In this document: in pieces, positions 1-7,915 of the stretch
Position numbering within the stretch: the stretch's first letter is position 1
Layout of the letters: each line of letters starts with the position of its first letter
Virus record (IMG/VR): IMGVR_UViG_3300031251_000001
Coordinates: 150,230-214,229 of that record
DNA: 64,000 nucleotides
From: a virus
Reading direction: 5' to 3' (one strand)
Program-made: the position numbers and the translations under genes
Notes under the pieces: generated by a model
What the model saw: the letters and a program-made list of their open reading frames with translations, nothing else
What the model was told of the DNA's origin: nothing
The model's database searches: none

Positions 1-415
1 TCGCTGGCAGCGGCGTGGTGTTGCTGATCTCGATGGTGATCTTGCCTTCCCACTCCGGCTCGAGCGGGGTGACATTGACGATCAGGCCGCAGCGAGCATA
101 GGTACTCTTGCCGACACAGATCGCCAGGATGTCGCGAGGAATCTTGAACACCTCGAACGTCTCCCCCAGCACGAAGCTGTTGGGCGGGATGACGCAGGTG
201 TCACCCTCCATGCTCACGAACGACTTGGGGCTGAAGTTCTTCGGATCTACGATCTCGCCGTGGACGTTGGTGAAGACCTTGAACTTGTTACCCAACCTGG
301 CGTCGTAGCCATAGCTGGTTACACCGTACGAGATGACACCTTTTGACATCTGCTCTTTGATGAACGGTGTAATGCTGATCTCTTTCTCAATTTGCCAATC
401 TGCTAAGACGCCGAT
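1..415 (-). CDS. dcd: dCTP deaminase, 3' end cut off by window edge
   Basis: Deaminates dCTP to dUTP, feeding dTMP synthesis or altering the dNTP pool during replication. The readable 138 codons include the family signature [20 protein letters not shown] and the preceding [16 protein letters not shown] block, closely matching bacterial Dcd; the C-terminus lies beyond position 1. The first codon that fits the family N-terminus is AUC, six nucleotides after a strong AAGGAGG; no ATG or GTG in this frame lies in that position, and the next in-frame ATG (residue 23) would remove family-conserved sequence. AUC is therefore the inferred start. Function is confident; the start codon is the uncertain part. 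Confidence 0.92.
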   Translation of the reverse strand, partial: MGVLADWQIEKEISITPFIKEQMSKGVISYGVTSYGYDARLGNKFKVFTNVHGEIVDPKNFSPKSFVSMEGDTCVIPPNSFVLGETFEVFKIPRDILAICVGKSTYARCGLIVNVTPLEPEWEGKITIEISNTTPLPA

Positions 416-451
416 GGGGCACCTCCTTGGTGTTAAATTGTGGTACTCAAA

Positions 452-571
452 CTACGGACCGTGAAAATCGTTCTGGGTCATGCTATGAAACCAGGAAGCC
501 AGCCAGATGCTGAACAGGTAAAAAGCAATCCCAATCACGGTGAAAAGAATATCCAGTTTGCGTGAGATCAT
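452..571 (-). CDS. Small single-span membrane protein (39 aa)
   Basis: A 39-residue protein made almost wholly of one hydrophobic segment (residues about 7-29) after a short basic N-terminus. The frame stays open upstream into the next gene, but the ATG at 571 sits in the gap after that gene's stop and is the natural start. It lies 11 nt after the zinc-ribbon gene and before dcd. No family is recognised; small membrane peptides of this type are common in phages (possible holin-like or host-membrane role, unproven). Confidence 0.55.
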   Translation of the reverse strand: MISRKLDILFTVIGIAFYLFSIWLASWFHSMTQNDFHGP

Positions 572-582
572 AAAGCCCTCTG

Positions 583-903
583 TTAGACATTGATTCCGCA
601 GCCCACGTCCTTCCGGCAGACAGCACACTTCTTCACGTGCTTGCGGACACACTTCTTACAGAACGATCCGCAGTAGGTGGACTGCACGTCCTTGGTGCTG
701 CTGCACTCTGAACAGGTCGGCTCCTCTTTCACGATATAGCACAGTGCTCCACACGCGGGGCACTCCCCCGCCGGTACCTCGCCGCCGACATCAACCCGTT
801 GTGACAAGTCCTGGATGTCTTTGAGCTTGGCACCGGTATGGATCTTGCCGCAGTTGTCGCACTGGTACTTCTTGCCTGGTTCGACATCTTTTGGTGTTGT
901 CAT
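583..903 (-). CDS. Cysteine-rich zinc-ribbon protein (106 aa)
   Basis: Contains at least six CxxC-type knuckles: CDNC near residue 15, CPAC near 48, CSEC near 64, then CGSFCKKC and CAVC towards the C-terminus, so it probably binds two or more zinc ions. The last third resembles a RING/zinc-ribbon pattern, but the Cys spacing is not diagnostic. There is no catalytic motif. It sits in a co-directional run with 8-11 nt gaps. Role unknown; nucleic-acid or protein binding is the usual role of such ribbons. Confidence 0.75.
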   Translation of the reverse strand: MTTPKDVEPGKKYQCDNCGKIHTGAKLKDIQDLSQRVDVGGEVPAGECPACGALCYIVKEEPTCSECSSTKDVQSTYCGSFCKKCVRKHVKKCAVCRKDVGCGINV

Positions 904-911
904 GATGCTCC

Positions 912-1397
912 CTAGATGTAGTGGTTACCACGCAGGTGGTCACAGAGTTTCTCGACCACAGCGTCATACCACTCCTCGCGGGTGTCGTAGTCGGCTTCGT
1001 CGGTGTTGAGACCGCTGAGGTCATCGCCATAGCGGTAGTAGAGGTGCTTGGCCTCCAGGATCTCCTGACGGGCGTCGACTGATCGCACGTGCTGGTAGAC
1101 CACTGAATCTGCATCCGTGGTTCCCTCGTACTCCTGGAAGAGCCTGTCCTGCTGCTCAGGGTCAAGGTCATGGCCCTGTTCAGTGAGGAAGAGCGTGGTG
1201 TAGAGGTAGTTGAGTTCGTACGAGGGAGTGACCTCAGCGCAGTTCACGTGGCGGTTGTAGTCATAGACATACACCGCCACGACCTTCTCGATGAAGGGCT
1301 TATCCACGCTGGGGAAACTGTAGTATTCGGTTTGATCCAGCCCGATCACGCGGAAGTCGGGACGGACTTCGACCGTTGGTCGCGTCGCGTCGTTCAT
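912..1397 (-). CDS. Hypothetical acidic protein (161 aa)
   Basis: Unrecognised soluble protein rich in Asp, Glu and Tyr, with no membrane segment or metal motif. The ATG at 1397 is preceded by GGAGAGAGG at good distance, supporting this start although the upstream gene's frame runs about 98 nt into it. It is part of the minus-strand run with the zinc-ribbon gene eight nucleotides downstream. Confidence 0.75.
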   Translation of the reverse strand: MNDATRPTVEVRPDFRVIGLDQTEYYSFPSVDKPFIEKVVAVYVYDYNRHVNCAEVTPSYELNYLYTTLFLTEQGHDLDPEQQDRLFQEYEGTTDADSVVYQHVRSVDARQEILEAKHLYYRYGDDLSGLNTDEADYDTREEWYDAVVEKLCDHLRGNHYI

Positions 1398-1728
1398 AGC
1401 CTCTCTCCGTGATGATGTGAGTTTTCGAGATGTGAGCGTAGTAAGAAGGCCAGTCGACGAAGATGCCGACGCTGGCCAGCTTGTCTGCCGGCATCATGAG
1501 CATGTCGCCGGTGTTGGTGTGATAGCCAGGGAAGATGTGCTCTCGGTGCAGCTCGCCGACTTGTTCCCATTCGGCCCGCTCACCGCGGATGCGGGTGATG
1601 CGGATCACCTGGAAGATGTGCGATTTGGCCGTGCTGGGTGTCGGGTCGTGGTTCATGCTGACGTTGTCAACAAAGAGGATCTGGCCGACGACCAGGTCAG
1701 GCTTCGTTGGTGTAGGAGGCAGCGTCAA
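1300..1728 (-). CDS. Hypothetical protein (about 142 aa), uncertain start
   Basis: A coherent protein segment (VVGQILFVDNV through FVDWPSYYAHIS) fills the space between two better-defined genes, so this stretch is coding. No ATG with a ribosome-binding site is in frame at the 5' end; TTG at 1728, after a GAGGAGG, is the likeliest start, and ATG at 1656 would remove the first 24 residues. The 3' end overlaps the next gene by 98 nt, and the last 30 residues look like low-quality tail sequence. Family unknown. Confidence 0.5.
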   Translation of the reverse strand: MTLPPTPTKPDLVVGQILFVDNVSMNHDPTPSTAKSHIFQVIRITRIRGERAEWEQVGELHREHIFPGYHTNTGDMLMMPADKLASVGIFVDWPSYYAHISKTHIITERGYERRDATNGRSPSRLPRDRAGSNRILQFPQRG

Positions 1729-2116
1729 TACGCTGCCCGTAGGCCTCCTCGAACTTTTCTCGTTGGTTGATATCGAAAAGTTTTTCATCGAAGTCCCAGT
1801 CCTCGCAAGGGGCGGAGAAGGTGTCAACGCTCAGGTTGTGTATGTCCGCTTTCCGTAGCAGCTCTCTAAAATCGTGACCGACCTGCATCCCGCATTCGGC
1901 TAAGTTGCCGAGGTCGCCGAGGTTGAATTGCTCATTGGATTCCATGTAGCAATCGTAGCCCTCTTCCGTGAGAAACCACTCGTTGAAGATCTCGATCAGC
2001 GTAACCTTGAGAACGTCACCTGCGGTGATCTTATCGGAATCCCAAGTGACGGTAGCGTACGCCATGTCACCAGCTTCCGAGTTCTTGCTGGTGACGTTGA
2101 TGGTGTGTCGTTTCAT
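1697..2116 (-). CDS. Hypothetical protein (139 aa)
   Basis: Acidic soluble protein with no recognised domain. Its ATG overlaps the TGA of the upstream gene (ATGA), a sign of translational coupling. The C-terminus overlaps the following gene's 5' end by about 30 nt. Confidence 0.72.
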   Translation of the reverse strand: MKRHTINVTSKNSEAGDMAYATVTWDSDKITAGDVLKVTLIEIFNEWFLTEEGYDCYMESNEQFNLGDLGNLAECGMQVGHDFRELLRKADIHNLSVDTFSAPCEDWDFDEKLFDINQREKFEEAYGQRIDAASYTNEA

Positions 2117-2562
2117 GGTTTAGCCTTTTGCTGGAGATAGCCACATTTACAGTGGCCATTGAACAGATCGATGCTAGGGCAAGTACACGTCGTCTTGGGT
2201 AGCGACTTGATTGTGATGCCCGGCAACGGTATTGGCTGCAGTGGGGTAGGTGTCAGATTGATAGACACGTTGAGTTGCGGTGCGGCGGGCGGGTTGGCCG
2301 GTGGTGCTTTTGTTGAGTTGGGGTTCTTCTTCACCAGGGTGCAATTCTTGACTGGTGCACAGCGAGAAATCACAACCGTTTTAGCTCCGCCCCCGAATGT
2401 GGATTGGCTGGTCGAAGCGTCGTACCAGATGACATCATCGCAGCTGATACTTCCTTGGTTGAGAAATCCCTTAAAATCCTTAGTCATCCCGGTGACGATG
2501 ATCGAGTGACCGACCGCAGGAGTAGCTACCTCATCACCAATCTCGACATCTTCTAAAAGCAT
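2113..2562 (-). CDS. Hypothetical protein with proline-rich linker and Cys cluster (149 aa)
   Basis: The N-terminal 70 residues look like a small beta-rich domain (MLLEDVEIGDEV start). A linker rich in Pro and Ala follows near residues 78-115, and then a C-terminal cluster CTCP...CKCG that could bind one zinc. The chosen ATG at 2562 follows AAGGAG by six nucleotides; the frame is open further upstream, but that part covers a terminator hairpin. It is the first gene after that terminator and is coupled to the next by an ATGA overlap. Confidence 0.72.
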   Translation of the reverse strand: MLLEDVEIGDEVATPAVGHSIIVTGMTKDFKGFLNQGSISCDDVIWYDASTSQSTFGGGAKTVVISRCAPVKNCTLVKKNPNSTKAPPANPPAAPQLNVSINLTPTPLQPIPLPGITIKSLPKTTCTCPSIDLFNGHCKCGYLQQKAKP

Positions 2563-2573
2563 TTCAGTCTCCT

Positions 2574-2608
2574 TAAACGAAAGCAGGGAGTGGTATATCC
2601 ACTCCCTG
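2574..2608 (-). terminator. Intrinsic terminator
   Basis: A perfect 10-bp stem (CAGGGAGTGG paired with CCACTCCCTG) around a five-base loop, followed on the minus strand by CTTTCGTTT. It lies just after the stop of the 2630-2941 gene and ends the virion-like block. Confidence 0.8.
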
Positions 2609-2629
2609 GGCAAGACACAAGAGTCGATG

Positions 2630-2941
2630 CTAGGCCATCAAGCTGGGCAAAATCTTCAGAGTGCGAATGAGGCCACGTCGCATGACTGCTCCACCGCCGT
2701 CCCGGATCTCCAGTTGGATCTTGTAGTCTCCCGGAGTCGGGAAGGGGTTGTAGATGGTGAGGAAGTCAGCGGAACTGACCGAACCGGACACCTGGAGGCC
2801 ATTGATCACCACGATATCGACGTTAACGTCCGGTGACACAACGACCAGCTTGGCTGAGTAACCAGGCGTCACCCAGTCCAGCTTGATCCTGACGAAGCGG
2901 ATTCGACGACCACGTTCACCAGCGTAAATCGGTTGTGCCAT
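2630..2941 (-). CDS. Small beta-rich, probably virion-associated protein (103 aa)
   Basis: Alternating hydrophobic strands and a segment reading PTPGDYKIQLEIRDGGG, like the edge of an Ig/PKD-type beta sandwich; no signal peptide. It is the last gene of a five- to six-gene unit of beta-rich proteins (2630-6607) with 8-17 nt gaps, followed directly by a terminator, so a role as a small structural or decoration protein is plausible. The family is not recognised. Confidence 0.65.
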   Translation of the reverse strand: MAQPIYAGERGRRIRFVRIKLDWVTPGYSAKLVVVSPDVNVDIVVINGLQVSGSVSSADFLTIYNPFPTPGDYKIQLEIRDGGGAVMRRGLIRTLKILPSLMA

Positions 2942-2951
2942 CGCTCACTCC

Positions 2952-4145
2952 TTACTCGTCCACCAGGGTGTAAAGCTCATCCATGCCGGCGTCGAGTATG
3001 GTGATCTCTTTGTCTTGATCGCTACCCATCCCGGCGTCCATTTCGTACATCTCGTCCATGTAATAATTACTGATGTAGTACCCCCATTCGATGGGTTCTT
3101 CTATCTCCACTGTATCATCGTCCACCCGCACGGTGACCCAGTTAACACTGGTGCCGGCAAGCTGAACGTGCGAAGTACCCAAGAAGAGCACCTTCGTGTG
3201 CAGGAGCCCGATGGCCTCTCCCTGCAGCTGTACCGCGCCGACGGCTGCTACCAGGTGACGATGGAACAGAAGGCTAGCCGGCTGTCCAGCAGCCAAAGTT
3301 GATGACACGCCGGCATAGAGTTGCCGTTGAAACAGTAACGTCGCCGCGTGTCCTGTGGCCGATACCGAGGACGCACTCAGTGAGAAGACGCGTACCTTAC
3401 CCAGCCACACTGGTAGGCCAGCAGCGATGACCTGAGAAGCACCCATGTGCAACTGGCGCGAGATGCGCATCCCCAGCGTGCCGCCGTGCAGCACAACGGA
3501 AGAGGCACCCAAACGTAGGACCTTGAGATCGACAAAGGCGAGGTCCTCACCTGCCAGAACCGTATTCTCTCCAGCCAGGTGGAAATAGCGGGTGTAGGGC
3601 ATGCGCAGCCCTTGCCCCTGAGCTGTCAGCGACGAGACACCACAATGCAGCACGCGACTATGGAAGAGGTTAGCACCCTGCCCGGTGAGTGACACAGCGC
3701 CAATACCGGCGTACAGTCGACGGCGATGGAAGAGGCCGGCACTGACGCCACTGACGGTCGCTTGACCGGTGGCCACCTTCAGTAATCGATTGTGCTTGAG
3801 GAATGCTCCTATGCCGGCCAGCGTAGTGGCGGAGACCCCCAGGGTGAGGCGTCGGTCATGGAAGAGTGAGACAGACTGGCCTGTCAGGCTGACGCTGCCA
3901 GCGGCCATCTGTAGCCGCCTGGTCAACGTGAGCGTGGTGCCGAGGCCTGCGAGCGTGACTGCGCCGGTACCGGCTAGGATCTTACGTGTGACGCTGGCGG
4001 TGACACCCTGTCCAGCGAGCTGGACGGCTCCTGTTCCGGCATAGAGATGTGACTGTTTGAGCAGATTCACGCCGTTGCCGGCAGTGACCACGCTGCCGCC
4101 TTGCAGCGGCGTGGTCTCACCAGCTAAAGCTAAAAGAAGGCCCAT
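2952..4145 (-). CDS. Tandem-repeat fibre-like protein (397 aa)
   Basis: About eleven degenerate repeats of some 28 residues fill residues 10-330, each with a core like GAVSLTGQGANLFH followed by a basic R/K-R/H-L turn and a small strand. This regular strand-turn pattern fits an extended beta solenoid or fibre shaft. The last 60 residues break the pattern and are very acidic (DDDTVEIEEPIEW, then MDEMYEMDAGM), perhaps a tip, chaperone-binding or calcium-binding region. The frame stays open upstream to 4610, but that part is the shadow of the neighbouring structural gene; ATG at 4145 lies right after that gene's stop. Probably an adhesin or tail/fibre component; no enzyme motif seen. Confidence 0.7.
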   Translation of the reverse strand: MGLLLALAGETTPLQGGSVVTAGNGVNLLKQSHLYAGTGAVQLAGQGVTASVTRKILAGTGAVTLAGLGTTLTLTRRLQMAAGSVSLTGQSVSLFHDRRLTLGVSATTLAGIGAFLKHNRLLKVATGQATVSGVSAGLFHRRRLYAGIGAVSLTGQGANLFHSRVLHCGVSSLTAQGQGLRMPYTRYFHLAGENTVLAGEDLAFVDLKVLRLGASSVVLHGGTLGMRISRQLHMGASQVIAAGLPVWLGKVRVFSLSASSVSATGHAATLLFQRQLYAGVSSTLAAGQPASLLFHRHLVAAVGAVQLQGEAIGLLHTKVLFLGTSHVQLAGTSVNWVTVRVDDDTVEIEEPIEWGYYISNYYMDEMYEMDAGMGSDQDKEITILDAGMDELYTLVDE

Positions 4146-4155
4146 GCCGGCTCCT

Positions 4156-5655
4156 TTACATGAAGAAGCCGCGAACCGCCACTGAACCTTGGATGACCTG
4201 TGAGGCAGTAGCGGTGCCAACCGGCATACGCAGGATGACCGCGAAGTTCTTACCGGCGAAGGTGGGTATGGGGGTCTCGAAGGAGACGTTGATGTCAGGA
4301 GCATTGGCACCGATAGCGGCACCGACAGGAAGCTGGTGCGTGCCGAATGCAGTACGCAGGTGAGCACCCGTCGACAAATTGGCCGAGGCACCGTTATGGC
4401 CCAGGCCCCAGAACAGAAGGCTGGGTGTGGTGGCCACGATGGCACCGGTATTCCAGCAGGTGGCATAAACGCCGGTACACATGAAGGTGTAGGGCGAGGG
4501 CACGGTGAAGCCAAAGAGCACGTAATCGGTGGCGGCACCGGCAACCGCAGCGAAGGAGTAGAGACCGTCCTTGGTGGTGTAACCGGCGACGGTGTTGGAC
4601 AGGGTCGCATTGGCGGGAGCGGCGGAATTGGCGAAGGTCGACGTCTGGGTGTAAGCGGTCGGGCTCATGTGCCCACCCTGACCCAGGAGCGGCATGTGGT
4701 AGGCCAACGGCATGTTGATGGCCCAGTCCTTGCAGCTGACGACCACGTCACCGATGACTGTCTGCTGTGCTGTCAGGGTTGCTGAGGCATTGCAGTTGCG
4801 GAAGAAGACCGGGATGTGGGTGACGGCGTTGAACTTGGCGGCAGTGTAAGGTACACGATAAGTAGCGTAGGCAATGATTGCCCCGGTGGTGGCATCCTGA
4901 ATCTGGAAGTCAGCCCGGTCGTCGCTCATGATGATGTCAAAGACATAGAAGCGACCGTTCACCAGCAAGTTGCCGGCGGCACCTGAGCTGTTATCCGCTG
5001 GACCATTGAGAGTAAGAGCGATTTCTGTTTCACCGACTGAATTGAAATTAACGACGGCGACCACTGTCTGATTGCTCTTCTCGCGGAAGTAAGCACCGTT
5101 GGGAATGGCACCCGTGCTGATGGCCGTCGCCGGGATACCAAAGCCAAAGTCGGTCTGACCGTTGGCGTAACTGGTGATCTGCAGACGAGCACGGAAATGC
5201 AGTGGCCCGAAAGCGATCTTGGAAAACATCTGCTGACTGACGATCATGGCACCCGTGGCGGTGGTCAGCGTCGAGTTGGCGTTCAGCGTGATGCCGGTAG
5301 CAGCCTGCGTGACAGTCTGCGTTGTAACCGTGTTGGTCCAGATCTGGGAGTTCTGGGTAGCGCCTTCGATGTTGTCACGGAAGACGATGTTCTCCAGGGC
5401 CTGCCTGGAATTACCCAGGCGATCGACGCGGAGCGAAGCCAACCATGACTCGTCGGCATAACCGCCGATGGGAATCGCGATCGGCCCGCTGGCTCCGACC
5501 GGGGAGCGACTGACACGGGGAATAGGCCGACCCAGGTGGTCTACCAGGATGGAGTCGAGCAGGCCGTACGTGCTGCTCTGCTGGAAGTCAGCCCCGGCGT
5601 TGTTGGGGCGTCCTGCCATCTGCAGATTACCGGCACCGACTTGTACTCCGAACAT
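4156..5655 (-). CDS. Large beta-rich probable virion or fibre protein (499 aa)
   Basis: A Gly/Ala/Thr/Asn-rich protein without Cys clusters or signal peptide, typical of phage structural proteins. Residues about 20-80 contain a segment (ILVDHLGRPIPRV, GGYADESWLASLRVDRLG) that looks like an attachment domain. The centre (150-280) reads like a lectin/jelly-roll sandwich, and the C-terminal 120 residues like a receptor-binding or decoration domain. It is followed nine nucleotides later by the tandem-repeat fibre protein and preceded by two smaller beta-rich proteins, so a tail-fibre or surface-decoration assembly is the best guess. Family not named. Confidence 0.7.
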   Translation of the reverse strand: MFGVQVGAGNLQMAGRPNNAGADFQQSSTYGLLDSILVDHLGRPIPRVSRSPVGASGPIAIPIGGYADESWLASLRVDRLGNSRQALENIVFRDNIEGATQNSQIWTNTVTTQTVTQAATGITLNANSTLTTATGAMIVSQQMFSKIAFGPLHFRARLQITSYANGQTDFGFGIPATAISTGAIPNGAYFREKSNQTVVAVVNFNSVGETEIALTLNGPADNSSGAAGNLLVNGRFYVFDIIMSDDRADFQIQDATTGAIIAYATYRVPYTAAKFNAVTHIPVFFRNCNASATLTAQQTVIGDVVVSCKDWAINMPLAYHMPLLGQGGHMSPTAYTQTSTFANSAAPANATLSNTVAGYTTKDGLYSFAAVAGAATDYVLFGFTVPSPYTFMCTGVYATCWNTGAIVATTPSLLFWGLGHNGASANLSTGAHLRTAFGTHQLPVGAAIGANAPDINVSFETPIPTFAGKNFAVILRMPVGTATASQVIQGSVAVRGFFM

Positions 5656-5664
5656 GCGTGACTC

Positions 5665-5955
5665 CTATGCCCAGGCCCAGGCGACGTTCCACACTCCCGT
5701 CAGAGGAATCGTCGAAATTGCTTGAATGGTGAAGCCGTTGTTGGCGATCACCGAGGATCGGGGTACCCAGACGGTCAGGGCACCTTCCGATTTGAGGACA
5801 GCATGCCCGTCCTCGGTATTGTTGCTTGTTGCCTTGGGGGCGATCCAGCAGTCCACACGGCTGTCAGCCGCGATGTTCTGACCGGTGATGGCCAGGCTCG
5901 CGGCCTGCGTGGGGGATGACCCAAAATCGATAAGTGCTTCACCGCTGGCGGCCAT
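5665..5955 (-). CDS. Small virion-type protein (96 aa)
   Basis: Ala/Ser/Thr-rich beta protein (for example DCWIAPKATSNNTEDGH, then IPLTGVWNVAWAWA at the C-terminus). Spacing is 9-10 nt to both neighbours, inside the structural block. Several similar short proteins precede fibre genes in phages; the exact role is unknown. Confidence 0.68.
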   Translation of the reverse strand: MAASGEALIDFGSSPTQAASLAITGQNIAADSRVDCWIAPKATSNNTEDGHAVLKSEGALTVWVPRSSVIANNGFTIQAISTIPLTGVWNVAWAWA

Positions 5956-5963
5956 AAGGTCCC

Positions 5964-6401
5964 TTAGCTGGCGGTGACAGTGAGAACGCCATTGGTATCG
6001 TCAAAATCGAGGGAGAGGTTTTCCCCGTCGTTGAGGGTCTGTGACGATCCATAATCCCAGAAGCCGCACAAGATCTTGTTGGTCGAGGTGTCGTCGTAGA
6101 GGACAGCGTACCGAAACGGTCCGATAGCTCCGCCCGACGCGGTCAGCAGGTAATCGGCCAGCTTGGTGGTCCAGACGTTGGACGCCAGAGCTGCAGCCGA
6201 AATGGTCATCGCCGGCCCACCAGCGGAGTAACCAAACCCGGCCGAGATGTCGGTGAGATCCGATTTCTGGGTATGCGTAGCAGGGTTGGGTGCTGAGTTC
6301 GTCAGCATTACCTTGAAGGTATCAGCGCTCAGATCGAGCTGCTTGGTTGCCAGAGCCTGGGCGTAGTAGTTGAACTTCTGGAACGACTTGGGGGTGGGCA
6401 T
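5964..6401 (-). CDS. Virion-associated protein (145 aa)
   Basis: Starts MPTPKSFQKFNYYAQ and contains the segment SDLTDISAGFGYSAGG, then GGAIGPFRYAVLYDD. From memory this pattern is common in a phage protein family found next to head or tail genes, usually annotated as hypothetical. It is part of the structural unit upstream of the fibre genes. Function is inferred from family context and neighbours only. Confidence 0.7.
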   Translation of the reverse strand: MPTPKSFQKFNYYAQALATKQLDLSADTFKVMLTNSAPNPATHTQKSDLTDISAGFGYSAGGPAMTISAAALASNVWTTKLADYLLTASGGAIGPFRYAVLYDDTSTNKILCGFWDYGSSQTLNDGENLSLDFDDTNGVLTVTAS

Positions 6402-6418
6402 GCTGGCTTCCTGCCGTA

Positions 6419-6607
6419 TTAGGTGGTCTTGTCAGCAGGGACAAACTCACCCGCGTACACAGCCTGGTGACCAGACCTGATGTAGCGGCTTCCTGGATGA
6501 TCCTTATCCAGGATTGCACCTTCGGGGGACACGATGATGTCAGCGGTATCCGCAGGCCATTCGACCTGAAGACCGCCATGTGTTCCACCTGACAGCACAA
6601 TAGTCAT
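6419..6607 (-). CDS. Hypothetical small protein (62 aa)
   Basis: Begins MTIVLSGGTHGGLQVEWP; the ATG at 6607 follows GGAGG, while the longer frame upstream overlaps a terminator hairpin. It is the first gene after that terminator and heads the structural unit. It may be a small head or tail completion protein; not recognised. Confidence 0.65.
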   Translation of the reverse strand: MTIVLSGGTHGGLQVEWPADTADIIVSPEGAILDKDHPGSRYIRSGHQAVYAGEFVPADKTT

Positions 6608-6625
6608 AACCTGCCTCCAGTTCTG

Positions 6626-6634
6626 ATAGTAACA
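6626..6634 (-). promoter_or_regulatory. Extended -10-like sequence
   Basis: TGTTACTAT on the minus strand, between the terminator hairpin and the 62-aa gene, fits an extended -10 (TGnTAnnnT). The predicted start would give a leader of about 12 nt. No good -35 is visible. Weak, but placed after a terminator like the similar sites at 14044, 20030, 27851 and 29125. Confidence 0.3.
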
Positions 6635-6664
6635 CAAACGGCAGGCTAGTTGTCTAGCCTGCCG
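6630..6664 (-). terminator. Intrinsic terminator
   Basis: A perfect 11-bp stem, CGGCAGGCTAG with CTAGCCTGCCG, around a four-base loop (6639-6664), followed on the minus strand by TTTGTGTTAC. It lies downstream of the 6685-6921 gene. Confidence 0.8.
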
Positions 6665-6684
6665 CACTTACCTGACCCTGCTCT

Positions 6685-6921
6685 TTATTTTGTGACGATC
6701 TGCTTATCGCCATCGAGCTTCTTTTTGATGGCGTCGGTGAGACTGGCCACCTTGCCGTTGGCCCACAACGCGATCGACTTGAGGGTGCTCTCAGCATCTT
6801 CCAGGGACATGCCGACAATGTGATTCTCGGTCGAGGTGACCACAGAATCAACGGCCCGATGCGATAACTCTTTGTTGGCTTCCGACACGTTCGCGAGCGG
6901 AGCCTTGTGCGATGGTTCCAT
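6685..6921 (-). CDS. Hypothetical helical protein (78 aa)
   Basis: Predominantly helical by composition, with a Lys-rich C-terminus (DAIKKKLDGDKQIVTK). It is followed directly by an 11-bp terminator. No family recognised. Confidence 0.65.
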   Translation of the reverse strand: MEPSHKAPLANVSEANKELSHRAVDSVVTSTENHIVGMSLEDAESTLKSIALWANGKVASLTDAIKKKLDGDKQIVTK

Positions 6922-6960
6922 TACTGGGACCTCCTTGGTTAGGTGATGGCGATTGTAGCG

Positions 6961-7290
6961 TTAGACGAGAGCGGAGTCGAGATGCTTGTCACGGTAACCG
7001 GCTGGGTCTTTGACGAACGCCATGGCCCAGTGATAAGTAAAGTTCACCAGCCAATCGCGGCCGGCGAACCTCGTAGTCTCGAACTTGATCCGCATCTCAG
7101 GTTGATTGGCGTGGACCCATCTGGCCCGCTTGTCACAGTGGGCCTGGAACCAACGGATGTCACGCATGCAGAGCGTAGCTTGGTCATTTGGCCCGAGCGC
7201 TTTTCTGACGCGAGCCAGGGCGCCGACGGCGATCACCTTGGGGAGGAGATTGGTCTTTTCCCGGAACTCCCGACTTGGTGTTGGTTTCAT
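6961..7290 (-). CDS. Hypothetical protein (109 aa)
   Basis: Basic protein with several Trp and His residues (DIRWFQAHCDKRARWVHANQ). It lies just downstream of a divergent junction with the HNH/AP2 gene. Not recognised. It precedes the 78-aa gene with a 39-nt gap. Confidence 0.65.
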   Translation of the reverse strand: MKPTPSREFREKTNLLPKVIAVGALARVRKALGPNDQATLCMRDIRWFQAHCDKRARWVHANQPEMRIKFETTRFAGRDWLVNFTYHWAMAFVKDPAGYRDKHLDSALV

Positions 7291-7317
7291 GAAGTTCCTC
7301 CAGTTCGTACAATGGCG

Positions 7318-7349
7318 AAAGCCAAGGCGGTTCTAGTCGCCCTGGCTTT
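7318..7349. terminator. Bidirectional-type hairpin
   Basis: Stem AAAGCCA-A-GGCG paired with CGCC-C-TGGCTTT (one mismatch), loop of eight; T-rich on both sides. It lies between the start of the plus-strand HNH gene and the start of the minus-strand 109-aa gene, where no terminator for either is needed. The simplest reading is that it ends the minus-strand transcript of the 7916-8230 gene and was separated from it when the HNH gene inserted. Confidence 0.6.
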
Positions 7350-7379
7350 CTAACTCAGCACCCTTTAGGAGAGGATGCC

Positions 7380-7910
7380 ATGTCTGCTAGACGTTATCCG
7401 TCTGCTCGTTATCTTCGTCAATGCTTCAAATACAAAAATGGAAAACTCTTCTGGCGGGAACGTCCGTTAGCCCACTTCACTAAGCAGAATCTGCACCGAA
7501 GATGGAACAGTAGATACGCTGGTAAAGAAGCCGGATCCTTGAGCACGATAGGCAGATACGTGATCGGCTTAGACGGTCGACGCTACTATCGTTACCGTTT
7601 GGTATGGGCTTTGTTTCGAGATGAATGGCCACCTAGACTTGATCACAAAAACAGAAACTCTTACAGCGACAGTCTCAGCAATTTAAGAGTAGCCACCCAC
7701 AAGCAAAACCTTTGCAACCGAGGAAAAAGTAAAAACAACACCTCCGGATACAAAGGCGTCTGCTGGGACAAAGAAAACGATAAGTGGATAGCTCAGATCA
7801 GAAGCGACGGTCGAAACTTCAATCTGGGAAGATTCTCCACGATCACTGCTGCGCGCGATGCCTACGTGAAAGCAGCAAAACACATGCACGGTAAGTTTGC
7901 GTGTGTCTAG
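7380..7910 (+). CDS. HNH homing-type endonuclease with AP2 DNA-binding domain (176 aa)
   Basis: Free-standing mobile nuclease. Residues about 60-115 form the HNH core: LDHKNRN near 88-93, then SNLRVATHKQN near 100-110. Residues 121-165 are an AP2-type DNA-binding module (TSGYKGVCWDKENDKWIAQI, then LGRFSTITAARDAY). The ATG follows AGGAGAGG. It is one of only two plus-strand genes, flanked by minus-strand genes on both sides, and its wording is visibly richer in A/T than its neighbours. Those are marks of recent entry as a selfish element. Expected activity is site-specific cleavage of uninvaded copies of the locus. Confidence 0.9.
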   Translation: MSARRYPSARYLRQCFKYKNGKLFWRERPLAHFTKQNLHRRWNSRYAGKEAGSLSTIGRYVIGLDGRRYYRYRLVWALFRDEWPPRLDHKNRNSYSDSLSNLRVATHKQNLCNRGKSKNNTSGYKGVCWDKENDKWIAQIRSDGRNFNLGRFSTITAARDAYVKAAKHMHGKFACV

Positions 7911-7915
7911 GTCGG

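Noticed and set aside
4146-4610. Upstream extension of the tandem-repeat protein frame
   Set aside because: It has the unusual Pro/Arg/Ser composition of the neighbouring structural gene read out of frame; the repeat pattern begins after 4145.
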